NCBI RefSeq assembly: GCF_024211255.1
Contig: NZ_JAMLDY010000003.1
Coordinates: forward strand, 186,001-250,000
Source: Sphingomonas liriopis
GTDB taxonomy: Bacteria; Pseudomonadota; Alphaproteobacteria; Sphingomonadales; Sphingomonadaceae
Length of the DNA: 64,000 nucleotides
Direction: 5' to 3'
The notes under the pieces are model-generated. The model did no database searches. It was given only the letters and a program-made list of their open reading frames with translations, and was not told where the DNA came from. Positions 20,284 to 29,700 of the stretch are shown here, piece after piece (position 1 is the stretch's first letter; every line of letters begins with the position of its first letter). Both the position numbers and the translations under genes were made by a program.

Positions 20284-21221
20284 GCGACCAGCCCCGCCGG
20301 CCGATGCAGCGTGCGCGGCGCGTCGGCGAGCAGCGGCGTCAGCCACGTCGCGATCTCGGTCAGCTCGGCGACGCGGCCGGCGTTGAGCGCCGCGAACGGC
20401 AGCGCATGGAGGACGAGGCAACCGGCAAGCCTGCCCGCGCCATCGATCAGCGGCACCGCGGCGACCCCGACGCCGTCCAGCGACGCGCGGTCGCTGCGCC
20501 GCGCGACGTGGACGATGCCGCGGCGGCGGATCAGCCGCTCCATCAGCATTACCGGCAGGACGTCGCGCCGCCCGCTCGACTGCGACGAGCGCAGCCACGC
20601 CCGCGCCTCGTCGCCGGCGACGCGGTAGCAGGTGAAATCCTCGCTGCGGGCGGCGAGCGCGATCAGCCGCACGATCGCTTCGCGCCGCTCGCCCGGCGCC
20701 GCGGACGACAGGTGCGTCGCGGTGGCGATGACATGGCCCAGCGTCCCCGCCTCGGTCGCGATCTGCACCTGCAACCGGCGGTTGGTGCGCGACAGCGCGT
20801 CGAACGCCTCGCTCAGCCGCGCGACGTTGCGCGTCGCGACGCGGCCGCGCCGTTCCAGCCGCGCCTGCCGCCCGGTGCGCACGATCGTCACCTCGCCGAT
20901 CACCACCGCGCTGACGAACCACAGCAGAGGCAGCAGCGACAGATGGAACAGATGGTCGAGATAGTCGCGCTCGCCGGCATGATGATGCCCCGCGAGCACC
21001 CACAAGGCCGAGGCGATCGCGGCCGCGATCACCCCCGGCGCGGTACCATAGGCGAGCGCAGCGACGAGCACCGGCAGCCAATAGGGGTTGGGCTGGACGC
21101 GTTCGAACCCGAACCCGCCGATCAGGAACCAGTCGAGCGCGGCGAGCCCGCCGAAGCCGACCGCCATCTCGACCGCGATGCGCAGCGGTCGCCGCCAGCG
21201 TGCAGGGGTAGCGGGAGTCAT
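20280..21221 (-). CDS. pelD: PelD-like membrane GAF protein lacking the GGDEF-like domain
   Basis: The 313-residue protein from ATG at 21221 has four N-terminal membrane helices (about residues 12-115), a helical linker (125-170), and a GAF-type domain (about 170-300). Classical PelD is about 455 residues and continues with a degenerate GGDEF domain whose RxxD site binds c-di-GMP. Here the protein ends with the GAF domain. One RRSD sequence at residues 241-244 lies inside the GAF region, not in a GGDEF fold. Position between the barrel gene and pelE, with 4-base overlaps on both sides, supports the assignment. Confidence 0.78.
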   Translation of the reverse strand: MTPATPARWRRPLRIAVEMAVGFGGLAALDWFLIGGFGFERVQPNPYWLPVLVAALAYGTAPGVIAAAIASALWVLAGHHHAGERDYLDHLFHLSLLPLLWFVSAVVIGEVTIVRTGRQARLERRGRVATRNVARLSEAFDALSRTNRRLQVQIATEAGTLGHVIATATHLSSAAPGERREAIVRLIALAARSEDFTCYRVAGDEARAWLRSSQSSGRRDVLPVMLMERLIRRRGIVHVARRSDRASLDGVGVAAVPLIDGAGRLAGCLVLHALPFAALNAGRVAELTEIATWLTPLLADAPRTLHRPAGLVA

Positions 21222-22678
21222 GGCGCATCCCCCAGGCTGCGGGTCAGCGCGGCGCGCGCGAACAGCTGCCGCCCGGAGAAGCCGGCGCGCGCGATCGAGG
21301 TGATGCCGCCGCTGGCCTCGACGCGCCAGCCGATGCCGATCGGCGCGGCGAGGCCCAGGCTCGCGGTCGGGCCATCGCCGCCGAGGCGATCGACCGTCCA
21401 GCCGGCGAGCGCGGTCCATTGTACCGCGCCGGTCGGCAGGCTGGCGAAGCCCTGCAACGTATGGTTCTCGCGGCTGGCCAGCGGGATCACCGGCACGCCA
21501 TCGGCGCGGCGCAGCATCCGCTGCACATATTCCGCCTCGTAGCGATAGGTGAGGCCGAGCGCGGGGAACTGGCGGCGGATGAGGTAATCGGCGCCCGCGC
21601 TGGCGACGATCGTGTCGCTCGCGCCGCCATCGCCGGCGAGGCCGTAGCGCTGCACGCCGCCATCGGCCTGCACGACGACGCCGGGGGTCAGGCGATAAGT
21701 GACGCCGATCAGCGCACGTGACAGATAGCCGCCCGCCAGCACCTGCGCCGGGGTCGAATAATCGGGCATGTGCGCGGTCAGCGTCGCGCGGAATTGCGCG
21801 TCGGCCGATCCCGCGACCAGCCGCGCGCCGCCGCCGGTCACCGCATCGTCGAGCGCGGCGGAGGCAAGCAACTGTACGCGCACCGTTTCGGCGAGCCGGG
21901 CGGTGACCGAGGCATCGACCACGCTCGCACCCGCGCTGCGTGCGCCGACGACCTTGCTGGCGATATGGCGCAGCCCGCCGCCGACCGCGATCCGGTCGTC
22001 CACCGCGGCATCGATCCGCGCGCCGAACTCGGCCTGCGCCATGTCGCTGCCGTCGCGTGCGACGACGCCGAGGCTCGCGGTGCCCGGCGCCGCGGCGATG
22101 GCGCGCCGTGCCGAGCGGTCCCGCGCATCGAGCGCGCGATAGCCCCGCGCCGCACCGCGCACGTCGCCATCGGCGGCCTGCGTATCGGCGACCAGCCGCG
22201 CGACGCGGCGGTCGTCTGGGTAGCGCCGCCGCAACGCCAGCGCCCCGCGCCGCGCCCGCCCAGGATAGCCCGCCGCCGCATCCGCCTCGATCCCCGCGAT
22301 CGCGGCTTCGTCGACGCCAGCGGTCACCGGTGCAGCGACGACGGGCGGCGGTGCGAAGGCGACCGTGACCGTCACCCCCGACTGCCGCCAGCGCATGTCC
22401 CTGCCCGGCGCGGCGCGCAGGACGAGGCTGTCGTCGTTCCAGCGCAGATCGCCGATCGCCTCTCCCGCCGCATCGCGAAACGCGTCGATCGCATCGGCAG
22501 GCAGCGGCCGGTCGGCGCGGACGACGAGTTCCCCCTCCCCCGCCTCGACGCGCAACCGCGTGCCCGCCGGCCAGACGAGCCGCGCGGACGGCAAAGCGAC
22601 CTGCGCATCGGCGAACACCGCCGCCGGGACGGCCAGGCGCGGCGGCGCATCGGCGAGGAGGAGCAGCGCGGCGATCAT
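21218..22678 (-). CDS. Outer-membrane beta-barrel protein, equivalent to the C-terminal half of PelB
   Basis: From ATG at 22678 (ATGA overlap with the TPR gene) the protein is 486 residues. It starts with a hydrophobic export signal (MIAALLLLADAPP), has an N-terminal soluble part with some helical repeats (about 150-190), and then a long run of alternating polar/hydrophobic strands (about 200-486) typical of an outer-membrane barrel. In Pseudomonas the export porin forms the C-terminus of the 1193-residue PelB. Here it is a separate gene directly after a TPR gene. Function as the polysaccharide exit channel is inference from topology and position. Confidence 0.72.
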   Translation of the reverse strand: MIAALLLLADAPPRLAVPAAVFADAQVALPSARLVWPAGTRLRVEAGEGELVVRADRPLPADAIDAFRDAAGEAIGDLRWNDDSLVLRAAPGRDMRWRQSGVTVTVAFAPPPVVAAPVTAGVDEAAIAGIEADAAAGYPGRARRGALALRRRYPDDRRVARLVADTQAADGDVRGAARGYRALDARDRSARRAIAAAPGTASLGVVARDGSDMAQAEFGARIDAAVDDRIAVGGGLRHIASKVVGARSAGASVVDASVTARLAETVRVQLLASAALDDAVTGGGARLVAGSADAQFRATLTAHMPDYSTPAQVLAGGYLSRALIGVTYRLTPGVVVQADGGVQRYGLAGDGGASDTIVASAGADYLIRRQFPALGLTYRYEAEYVQRMLRRADGVPVIPLASRENHTLQGFASLPTGAVQWTALAGWTVDRLGGDGPTASLGLAAPIGIGWRVEASGGITSIARAGFSGRQLFARAALTRSLGDAP

Positions 22679-24423
22679 CGCGCCAGCACCGCTTGCGCCG
22701 CGCCCGGCTTGCCCTGCGCGATCAGCAGCCGCGCGTGGAGCGCGGCGAGCGAGCGGTCCTGCGGCGCCTCGGCACGCAATTGCTCCACCAACGCCACCGC
22801 CTCGCCGCGCTGCCCCAGCCGTTCCAACAGCTCGACCTGCGTCCGCCCATCGTCGGTCGTCGCCAGCGCACGCTCGAGCCACGGCCGCGCCGCCCGCGCG
22901 CCGCCGGTGCGCGCCTGCGCGTCCGCCATCAGCCGCAGCGCACCGGGGTCGCGCGGATGCGCGGCGAGATACGGCTGCAGCCCGCGCACCGTACCCGCCG
23001 CATCGCCGCCGTTCCACGCCGCCCAGGCGAGATCGAGCGCATCGCGCGGCTTCGCGACGCCGCCGGCGATCCGCCGCTTCGCGATCGCCGCCGCCTGCGC
23101 GGGATCGCGATCCGCCGGCACCACCGCCGACAGCCGCCGCAGCTGAGCACCATCCAGCGGCCGGCCATCGAGCAGTCCCGCCACCGCCGCGCGTGCACCC
23201 GCATCGTCGCCGCTCGCGCGCGCCAGCGATGCGCGCAGCAGCAACACGTCGGTGCGTCCGCCCAGCGGATGCGCGGCCAGCGTCGCCAGCGCCTCGCGCG
23301 GCCGCGCGCGGTCGGCATAGACGGTCAGCCACGCGAGCTGCTCCGCCGCGCTGCCCCGCCCCGCCTGCTCGCGCAGCCAGGCCAGGTCCGCCGCCCCCGG
23401 TCGTGGCCCGATCAGGTACAGCAACCGCCGCGCCGCCGGCGTTGACGGCGACCCGCCCGCCGCGGCACGGCGCAGCACCGCCGCCGCATCGTCGCGATAG
23501 CCCGCCGCCAGCAGCTGCTCGGCGATCCCCTCGCGCGCCGCCCCCGGTGCCTCGGCGCGCGCCAACAACAGCCGGCGCAACCCGGCCTTGTCCCCGGCGC
23601 GGGTCAGGATCGCCTCGCGCGCCGCGTCGCGCTGGTCGGCAGGCAGCCGCGCCGCCGCGCGCAGGCCCGCCGCGCTATCGCCGTTGCGTGCCGCGACGCG
23701 GATCGCCAGCCATGGATCGGCGGCGCGCCAGTCCGCCCGCGTCGCCCGGTCGAGCGCCACGATCCAGTCGCCCCGCCCTGCTTTGTCGGCACGCCGCGCG
23801 AGATCGAGCGCCAGCGCACCATCGGGCGGCGGGATCGCGCCGCTCGCCGCCGCGGCGATCACCAGATCGGGCTGGTCGATCGCATAGGCCGCGGCGATCA
23901 GATCGGCCGGCGGCACCGCACCCTTGGCTTTGACCGCCGCCGCGACCAGCGCCGCAGCCTCCGCATGACGGCCCGCCTTGTGCAGCAGGTCGATACGCAA
24001 CCGCCACGTCGCCGGCGCCGACCCGTCGGGCCGCGCCGCCAGATAGGCGAGCGCCACCGCCGGCCTCCGCCGCGCGACGAGATCGTAGGCGACCTGCGCG
24101 GTCGACACCTTCTGCCCCTCGCCGATCAGCCGCGCGGTCAGCGCCGCCAGATCGGCGGCATCGGCGGTCGGGATCAGCACCGCGAGCGACGGCGGTGCCG
24201 GTGGCAGCGGGCGCGGCGGCGACGGTACGGGCGTCGGCGCGGGGGTCGCGACCGGCGGCAGCGACGAGACCGCCGTCGCGGCCGGCTCGGGCAGCGCGCG
24301 CCGCTCCGCCTGATCGACCTCCAGCCGGCCGGGCAGCAGCAGCGCCGCGGCGACCAGCAGGCCGACGCCGGTCACCACCGGCACCACCACCGCGAGCCGC
24401 CCGGGTCGGACGCCCGCCATCAT
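22675..24423 (-). CDS. Membrane-anchored TPR protein, equivalent to the N-terminal half of PelB
   Basis: This 582-residue protein begins with a cytoplasmic arm and one membrane helix (about residues 10-32), then a Pro-rich periplasmic spacer (about 45-85), then many Ala-rich helical hairpins of TPR type to the C-terminus. Pseudomonas PelB has the same order (membrane helix, many TPRs) before its barrel; the next gene supplies the barrel. The TPRs of PelB bind PelA at the channel mouth, so this protein may hold the GH114 enzyme encoded just upstream. Two adjacent ATG codons (24423 and 24420) could start it. Confidence 0.75.
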   Translation of the reverse strand: MMAGVRPGRLAVVVPVVTGVGLLVAAALLLPGRLEVDQAERRALPEPAATAVSSLPPVATPAPTPVPSPPRPLPPAPPSLAVLIPTADAADLAALTARLIGEGQKVSTAQVAYDLVARRRPAVALAYLAARPDGSAPATWRLRIDLLHKAGRHAEAAALVAAAVKAKGAVPPADLIAAAYAIDQPDLVIAAAASGAIPPPDGALALDLARRADKAGRGDWIVALDRATRADWRAADPWLAIRVAARNGDSAAGLRAAARLPADQRDAAREAILTRAGDKAGLRRLLLARAEAPGAAREGIAEQLLAAGYRDDAAAVLRRAAAGGSPSTPAARRLLYLIGPRPGAADLAWLREQAGRGSAAEQLAWLTVYADRARPREALATLAAHPLGGRTDVLLLRASLARASGDDAGARAAVAGLLDGRPLDGAQLRRLSAVVPADRDPAQAAAIAKRRIAGGVAKPRDALDLAWAAWNGGDAAGTVRGLQPYLAAHPRDPGALRLMADAQARTGGARAARPWLERALATTDDGRTQVELLERLGQRGEAVALVEQLRAEAPQDRSLAALHARLLIAQGKPGAAQAVLAR

Positions 24424-25295
24424 CGCGCCGGCTCCGCGATCAGCCGGTCGAGCGCCAGCGTCGCGACATAGGGGCGGAACCCCGCCGCCCGCTCACGCGC
24501 GTACAGCGCGGCGATCCGCTTGGGTTCGTCGGGGTTCCAGTAATCGAGCGTCGCCATCACCAGCGCCGGGTTGCGCGCCTGCGCCGCGCGCAGCCGCTCC
24601 GCCTGCCACTGCCAGTCGGCGTCGCTCACCATCTCATACGTGCCGGCCGCGAAATTCCAGCGCGACGCCATCGCCTCGGCCAGCAGATAGTCGATCTGCG
24701 GCGCGACCGCGGGCAGCACCGCATAGCCGCGGTTGAGCATGATCCCGATCCGGGGAAAGCGTGCGCGCAGTTCGCCGATCAGCGTCGCCGCGGCGGCGAC
24801 CATGCCCTTGTTACCGATCGGATCGCGCGCCTCCATCGCCTCGACGCTATCGATCGTATCGATGAAGATCCCGTCATAGCCGAGCGTCAGCACCTCGGGC
24901 ACCATCCGCTCCAGCACGATTCGCCGCGCCTGCGGATGGCGCAGGTCGAACATGCGCGCGTCGGGCCAGTTCGGATTGGCCGGCCCCAGCGCGCCCGCCG
25001 CATCCAGCTCGGCGAAATACGGCCGGCTGCGCTCGACCTCGCCCAGGCTGACATAGCCGAGCAGCCGACTGCCGGGCCCGCGCAGCGGCGCGATGGGCCT
25101 TGCATGATGCGGCTCCAGCACCAGCAGCCGGAACGTGCGCGCCAGCGCCGGATCGGTCGCCGCGCCGTAATCGACACCCCAGCGCCAGCCGTCGTCCCTG
25201 CCGCCGCCGGCTCGTTCCGCGCTCGCACCCGGTATCGCGCGCAACCCCAGCGCCAGCCCCGCCGCGCCGAGCGCGAGCATTCGCCGCCGCGCCAT
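24420..25295 (-). CDS. GH114-type endo-alpha-1,4-polygalactosaminidase, equivalent to the hydrolase half of PelA
   Basis: From ATG at 25295 the protein is 291 residues. A signal sequence with an arginine cluster (MARRRMLALGAAGLALG) may be twin-arginine or Sec type. The mature part is a TIM barrel of the GH114 family: YVSLGEVE near residue 81, the acidic motif GYDGIFIDTID at 139-149, LNRGYAV at 187, and Glu 207 in LLAEAM. In PelA this domain cleaves alpha-1,4-linked galactosamine polymer and is fused to a deacetylase; here it stands alone. It overlaps pelG by one base and the TPR gene by 4 bases. Confidence 0.88.
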   Translation of the reverse strand: MARRRMLALGAAGLALGLRAIPGASAERAGGGRDDGWRWGVDYGAATDPALARTFRLLVLEPHHARPIAPLRGPGSRLLGYVSLGEVERSRPYFAELDAAGALGPANPNWPDARMFDLRHPQARRIVLERMVPEVLTLGYDGIFIDTIDSVEAMEARDPIGNKGMVAAAATLIGELRARFPRIGIMLNRGYAVLPAVAPQIDYLLAEAMASRWNFAAGTYEMVSDADWQWQAERLRAAQARNPALVMATLDYWNPDEPKRIAALYARERAAGFRPYVATLALDRLIAEPAR

Positions 25296-26692
25296 CACAG
25301 CAACCGCCCCCCATGGCCGACCACCGAAGGGTTGTTGCCGACGAACAGCAGATAGGTGAGGTTGACCGTCGCCTCCGCGACCAGCGCCAGCCCGACCGAC
25401 GCGCCGACGACCGCGCCGGCCATATAGCCCCAGCCGAAGGCGGCGAACCCCGCATCCCATTGCGCCAGCGTCGCGATGCCGCTGCCGATCGCGAACAGCG
25501 CCCAGGTCAGCAGGATGCGCCCGAACAGATCGTAGTAGGCGAGCACCACCGTCGCCGCGATCGCGATCAGGTGGAACACCGCACCCAGCGACGTCTGCCG
25601 GAACGCGAAGATCGCACGCGTATCCGCACCGATCAGGTCGAGCAGCGGCACTGCCAGCACCCAGGCGAGCGCCGCGACCAGCGCCTGCACCAGCACCAGC
25701 AGCCGCAGCGCGTCGAGCAGCGTGCGGGTGACTCCGCTGCGCGCCTCCTCGATCCGCTCGAGCGTCGACGTGCCGGTGCAGCGCGCGATCAGGTCGCCGA
25801 ACGCGCGGTCGAACCGCGTCTCGCCGACGATCAGGATCAGCGTCAGCCCCGGCACCATCGTCAGCAGCCCCAGGAAGCTGCCCGAATCGTTGATCGGGTT
25901 GAGCCGCAGCCGGCCGATCGCCGCGACGCTGTCCGGCCCGAACCACAGCAGCCATTTGTCGATCCAGATCGCCGCGACCGCGGCGACGCCGGCGGCGGCG
26001 ACGATCTGTGCCAGACGCGGCGCGATCGCATCGGGCGCGGGTAGCGCGGGCACCGCGACGAAATGGCGGCGGATCGCGCGGACGATCACCGCCAGCGTCA
26101 GCCCGACGCTGACCGCGATCACCGCCAGCACCAGCGTCACGCCCGGCCGCGGCAGCAGCGCCAGCACGCCGCCGCCCGCGACGATGCCGAGCAGATAGGC
26201 GAGCGGCACCGCGCGATAGCGGCGCAATGCGGTCAGCAGCGGCGCGGCGATCCACACCTGCGTCAGCCACGCGAGCGTCAGCGTCGCGAACGCCGCCTGT
26301 CCCGGCGGCAGCGCGGCGAGCACGCCGAACACGAACGCCCCGAGGCCCAGCGCGATCACCCCGCCCGCCGCCAGCGCCGCCAGCATGATGCCGTTCACCC
26401 CCGCCGCGTCGCGCGCGAAGATGCGATCTGCCGCCATCCGCGTCGCGAGTATACCGATCGGCGCCGCCGCCAGCGCCGACAGGCTGAACGCATAGACCAG
26501 CACCGTCTGGACGACGCGTTCGCCCGCCCCCTCCAGATGCCGCGCCGTCCACGCCTGCAGACATACCATGGCGATCGCGGTCATCAGCCAGGGCCCGGCG
26601 CTGATGAGCGCACCGAAGGCGGCGGCCCCGGCGATCCCGCCGACGCCCCCCTCCCGTGCGGTCTTCGCGAGCTGGAACCCTATGCCGGCCAT
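25295..26692 (-). CDS. pelG: PelG-like polysaccharide membrane transporter
   Basis: The 465-residue protein (PelG of Pseudomonas is 456) is almost wholly hydrophobic, with about 12 membrane helices, and begins MAGIGFQLAK followed by a glycine-rich first helix, a typical PelG start. PelG moves the growing polymer across the inner membrane together with PelD, PelE and PelF. ATG at 26692 has a GAGG ribosome-binding site and lies 22 bases after the RTX deacetylase stop, so both are probably on one transcript. It is the best conserved marker of a Pel locus in this window. Confidence 0.9.
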   Translation of the reverse strand: MAGIGFQLAKTAREGGVGGIAGAAAFGALISAGPWLMTAIAMVCLQAWTARHLEGAGERVVQTVLVYAFSLSALAAAPIGILATRMAADRIFARDAAGVNGIMLAALAAGGVIALGLGAFVFGVLAALPPGQAAFATLTLAWLTQVWIAAPLLTALRRYRAVPLAYLLGIVAGGGVLALLPRPGVTLVLAVIAVSVGLTLAVIVRAIRRHFVAVPALPAPDAIAPRLAQIVAAAGVAAVAAIWIDKWLLWFGPDSVAAIGRLRLNPINDSGSFLGLLTMVPGLTLILIVGETRFDRAFGDLIARCTGTSTLERIEEARSGVTRTLLDALRLLVLVQALVAALAWVLAVPLLDLIGADTRAIFAFRQTSLGAVFHLIAIAATVVLAYYDLFGRILLTWALFAIGSGIATLAQWDAGFAAFGWGYMAGAVVGASVGLALVAEATVNLTYLLFVGNNPSVVGHGGRLL

Positions 26693-26714
26693 ATCGGCGG
26701 CCTCATGCCACCGA

Positions 26715-29700
26715 TCACATGAAGAAGTCGTTTGCGGTCAGATTGTGATGCCCCAGCAGCGCGACCGAGAAATCGGCGGAATTGAGGATGTCGGTATTGC
26801 CCTCGACCACGGTATATTCCTTGCCGCCGATCATCTGGTAGCTGTAGCGCAGCTGCCCGGCGGCGGTGAACTTGCCCGTTCCGATGAAGGTGAACGCCTG
26901 GTCGCCGCGCGCGAAGATCGAGCTGTTGGCGTCGATCGCCGACAGATCGATCTTGTCGGTGCCGCTCAGGAAATCGGTGATGACGTCGCGCGCCGAACCG
27001 GCGACGCTGTCCGCGGTGCTCTCGAAGCGGAAGATGTCCTTGCCCGCGCCGCCGGTCAGCGTGTCGGTGCCGCGGCCGCCGATCAGCGTGTCGTCGCCGT
27101 CGCCGCCGATCAGCACGTCCTTGCCGTCGCCGCCGTTCAGCCAGTCGTTGCCCGCGCCGCCGTCGAGCCGGTCGTCGCCCAGCCCGCCGGTCAGCCGGTC
27201 GTTGCCGCCGAGGCCGTTGAGGACGTCGTTGCCCCAGCCGCCGTCGATGACGTCCTGTTCGCTGGTGCCGGTGATCGTATCGGCGAAGATCGTCCCGGTC
27301 TTGGTGATGCCGACCACGTCGGTGACGCCGATCGACAGCGTCTGCGTGTCGATCGCGCCGCGCGCGTCGGTGGCGACGACAGTGACCGCATAGACGTTGT
27401 CGTGGTTGGCGTCGGTCGGCGCCTCGAAATCCGGCGCATTGACGAACTTCAGCACGCCGGTGGTGGCGTCGATCGTGAAGGCGCTGCCGTCGCCGCCCGC
27501 CTGAATCGAATATTTGATCGAATCGCCCCAGACGATGTTGGCGTCGGTCGCGGTGATCGTGGTCAGCGCGCCCGCGGTGTTCTCCGCGACCGACAGCGTG
27601 CCGGTGGTGCCGCCGCCGAACGAGGTCAGCACCGGGCCGACGTTCGCCTCATGGCCGATCCGGATGTCGTGCGTGCCGATCGTGCCGATGTCGACCGTCA
27701 GGATCTCGCCGATCTGGCTGACCACCTTGCCGCCGGTGACGGTGGCCCAGTCGGTGCCGGGCGCCTTCAGGTCGACCGTCATCGTGCCTTCGCCGACCAA
27801 AGTCGCCGACAGGTCGCGTCCGTCGCCGCTCACCGAAACGAGCTCGGCGCGCATCGGCAGCGCGGTGATGTGCGTCACGTCGTCGGCGACCGCGCCCATC
27901 GTGATCGTGAAGGTGCCCCCCGCCTTGGGCAGGAACACCTTGTCCGCGCCATAGGCGTACCAGCCGGCGACGTTCTGGATCACCTGTCCGCTCGCCTGGC
28001 CATCGACGTCGAGGCTGAACGTGCCCGTCGTCGCGCCGACGGTCGCGGTGATCGTGTCGCCGGCGACGGTCGAGGTGATCGTCGTGTCGTGGAAGGCGTT
28101 GACCCGGTTGGCGAGGTCGGCGAGCGTCACGAACTCCATGCCGGCGGCGGCCGCCTGCGCGATGAAGTCGGTGAACATCTGCTTGGTATAGCCGCTGATC
28201 GTGCCGTCGCTGGTCCACATCGTCGGGCCGTAATCGTGCCACGGCCACACGACCACCGGTGCATCGGCGCCCTTGGTCAGCGTCGCGAACTCCTTCGCCC
28301 ATTCGGCCTGCGCCTCGGCGACCGTCTTCTTCTGGAACTCGATCAGCGTGAAGTCGAAGAAGGTGTTGGGCGCGATATAGACCTTGTCGTCCGCGGCGTT
28401 CTGCGGGGTCATATAGCCGATCGCATTGGGATACCCTGCGCCGACGCCCGAATAGCCGCCCGACAGGTACGTCACGTACTTCAGGATTTCCTGGCTGGTC
28501 GCGATCTGTTCGGGCGCGCCCGGCACCGCCGCGCCGCCGACGCTGACCGTCTTGCCGAGGAAGGCGGAGAGCTGCTTTTCCAGCTCGGCGCGCGACTGGC
28601 CGAATTCGAACTTGATCTGTTCGTCGGTCAGGATGTTGGTGTTCTCGGGGTGGGTATAGCTGTGCGAGCCCAGCTCGTTGCCCATGTCGAGCAGCGCCTT
28701 GTAATAGGGCAGCGACACCGCCCAGTCGGTGCTCTGCCCCGTCGTCGGGCTGTTGCCGACGTTGACGTAATAGCTGCCGACGAAATTGTAGTTGGTCTTC
28801 CATTCGGTCAGGATCGGGATCAGCTTGTCGTAGATGCCGGGCGCGTTGTTCGCCGGATTGACCTCGTCCTTCTCCTGGCTCTGGTCCATGTCGGTGCGCG
28901 AGGCGAACATGCCGCTCTGTCGCGTCATCTGCAGCCCGACCGACAGGCCGCTGCCGTGGACCGAATAATCGATCGCCTTCTGCAGCAGGTTGTCGTCGGC
29001 CATCACCGCTTCGCTGGAGAACAGCACGTTGCGCCCGCCGGTCTGCGTCGCGAGCGCGGCGGCGTAATTCTGGCCGTTCACCGTCTCGGTGGCGATCGTC
29101 GTGCCGGTCTTGCTGACGCTTTCGAACGCGTTCCAGCCGACGCCGGTATACTGGCGGATGGTCTGGCCGTCGGTATAGCCGTCGAGCACCAGATGCGCCG
29201 GGTCGCTCGCCTTGACGGTGACGTCCGCCGGAAAACCGCCGGTGACGCGCGTCGCATCGAACAGCAGCTTCATCCGCGCATAGCTGTCGCCGGCCAGCGC
29301 GGCATTGTCGGCGCCGTTGGTCATGAATTCGCCCGCCGCGACCAGCCCGATGCCGAACTGCTTGGTCGCCTGCTCCAGCGTCTGCGCGATCAGGTCGGCC
29401 TTGTCGGCGGCGACGTTGCGGAACGATGGGAAGACGATCGTGTCGTACTTGGCGAGCGTCGCCAGGCTGGTGAGGTCGCTTTCCTGCAGGATGTCGAACG
29501 GCACGCCGGCCTGCATCGCCTGGCTCTGCGCGGCCATGAACAGCTGCGAATAGGCGGTCTTGCTGAAATAGTTGTTGGCCGTCGTCTCCGACCAGACGAT
29601 CGCGATACGGTGATCGGCGGCGGCGGTGACGCCGGTATCGTTGAAGACGGTGAACGGCGTCGACGAGTAATTGCCGGGCAAATAGACGCTGTCGTTGACG

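Noticed and set aside
20480..20530. RRSD of the PelD-like protein as a c-di-GMP I-site
   Set aside because: The four residues occur in the GAF region without a GGDEF fold around them; RxxD is common by chance in Arg-rich proteins.
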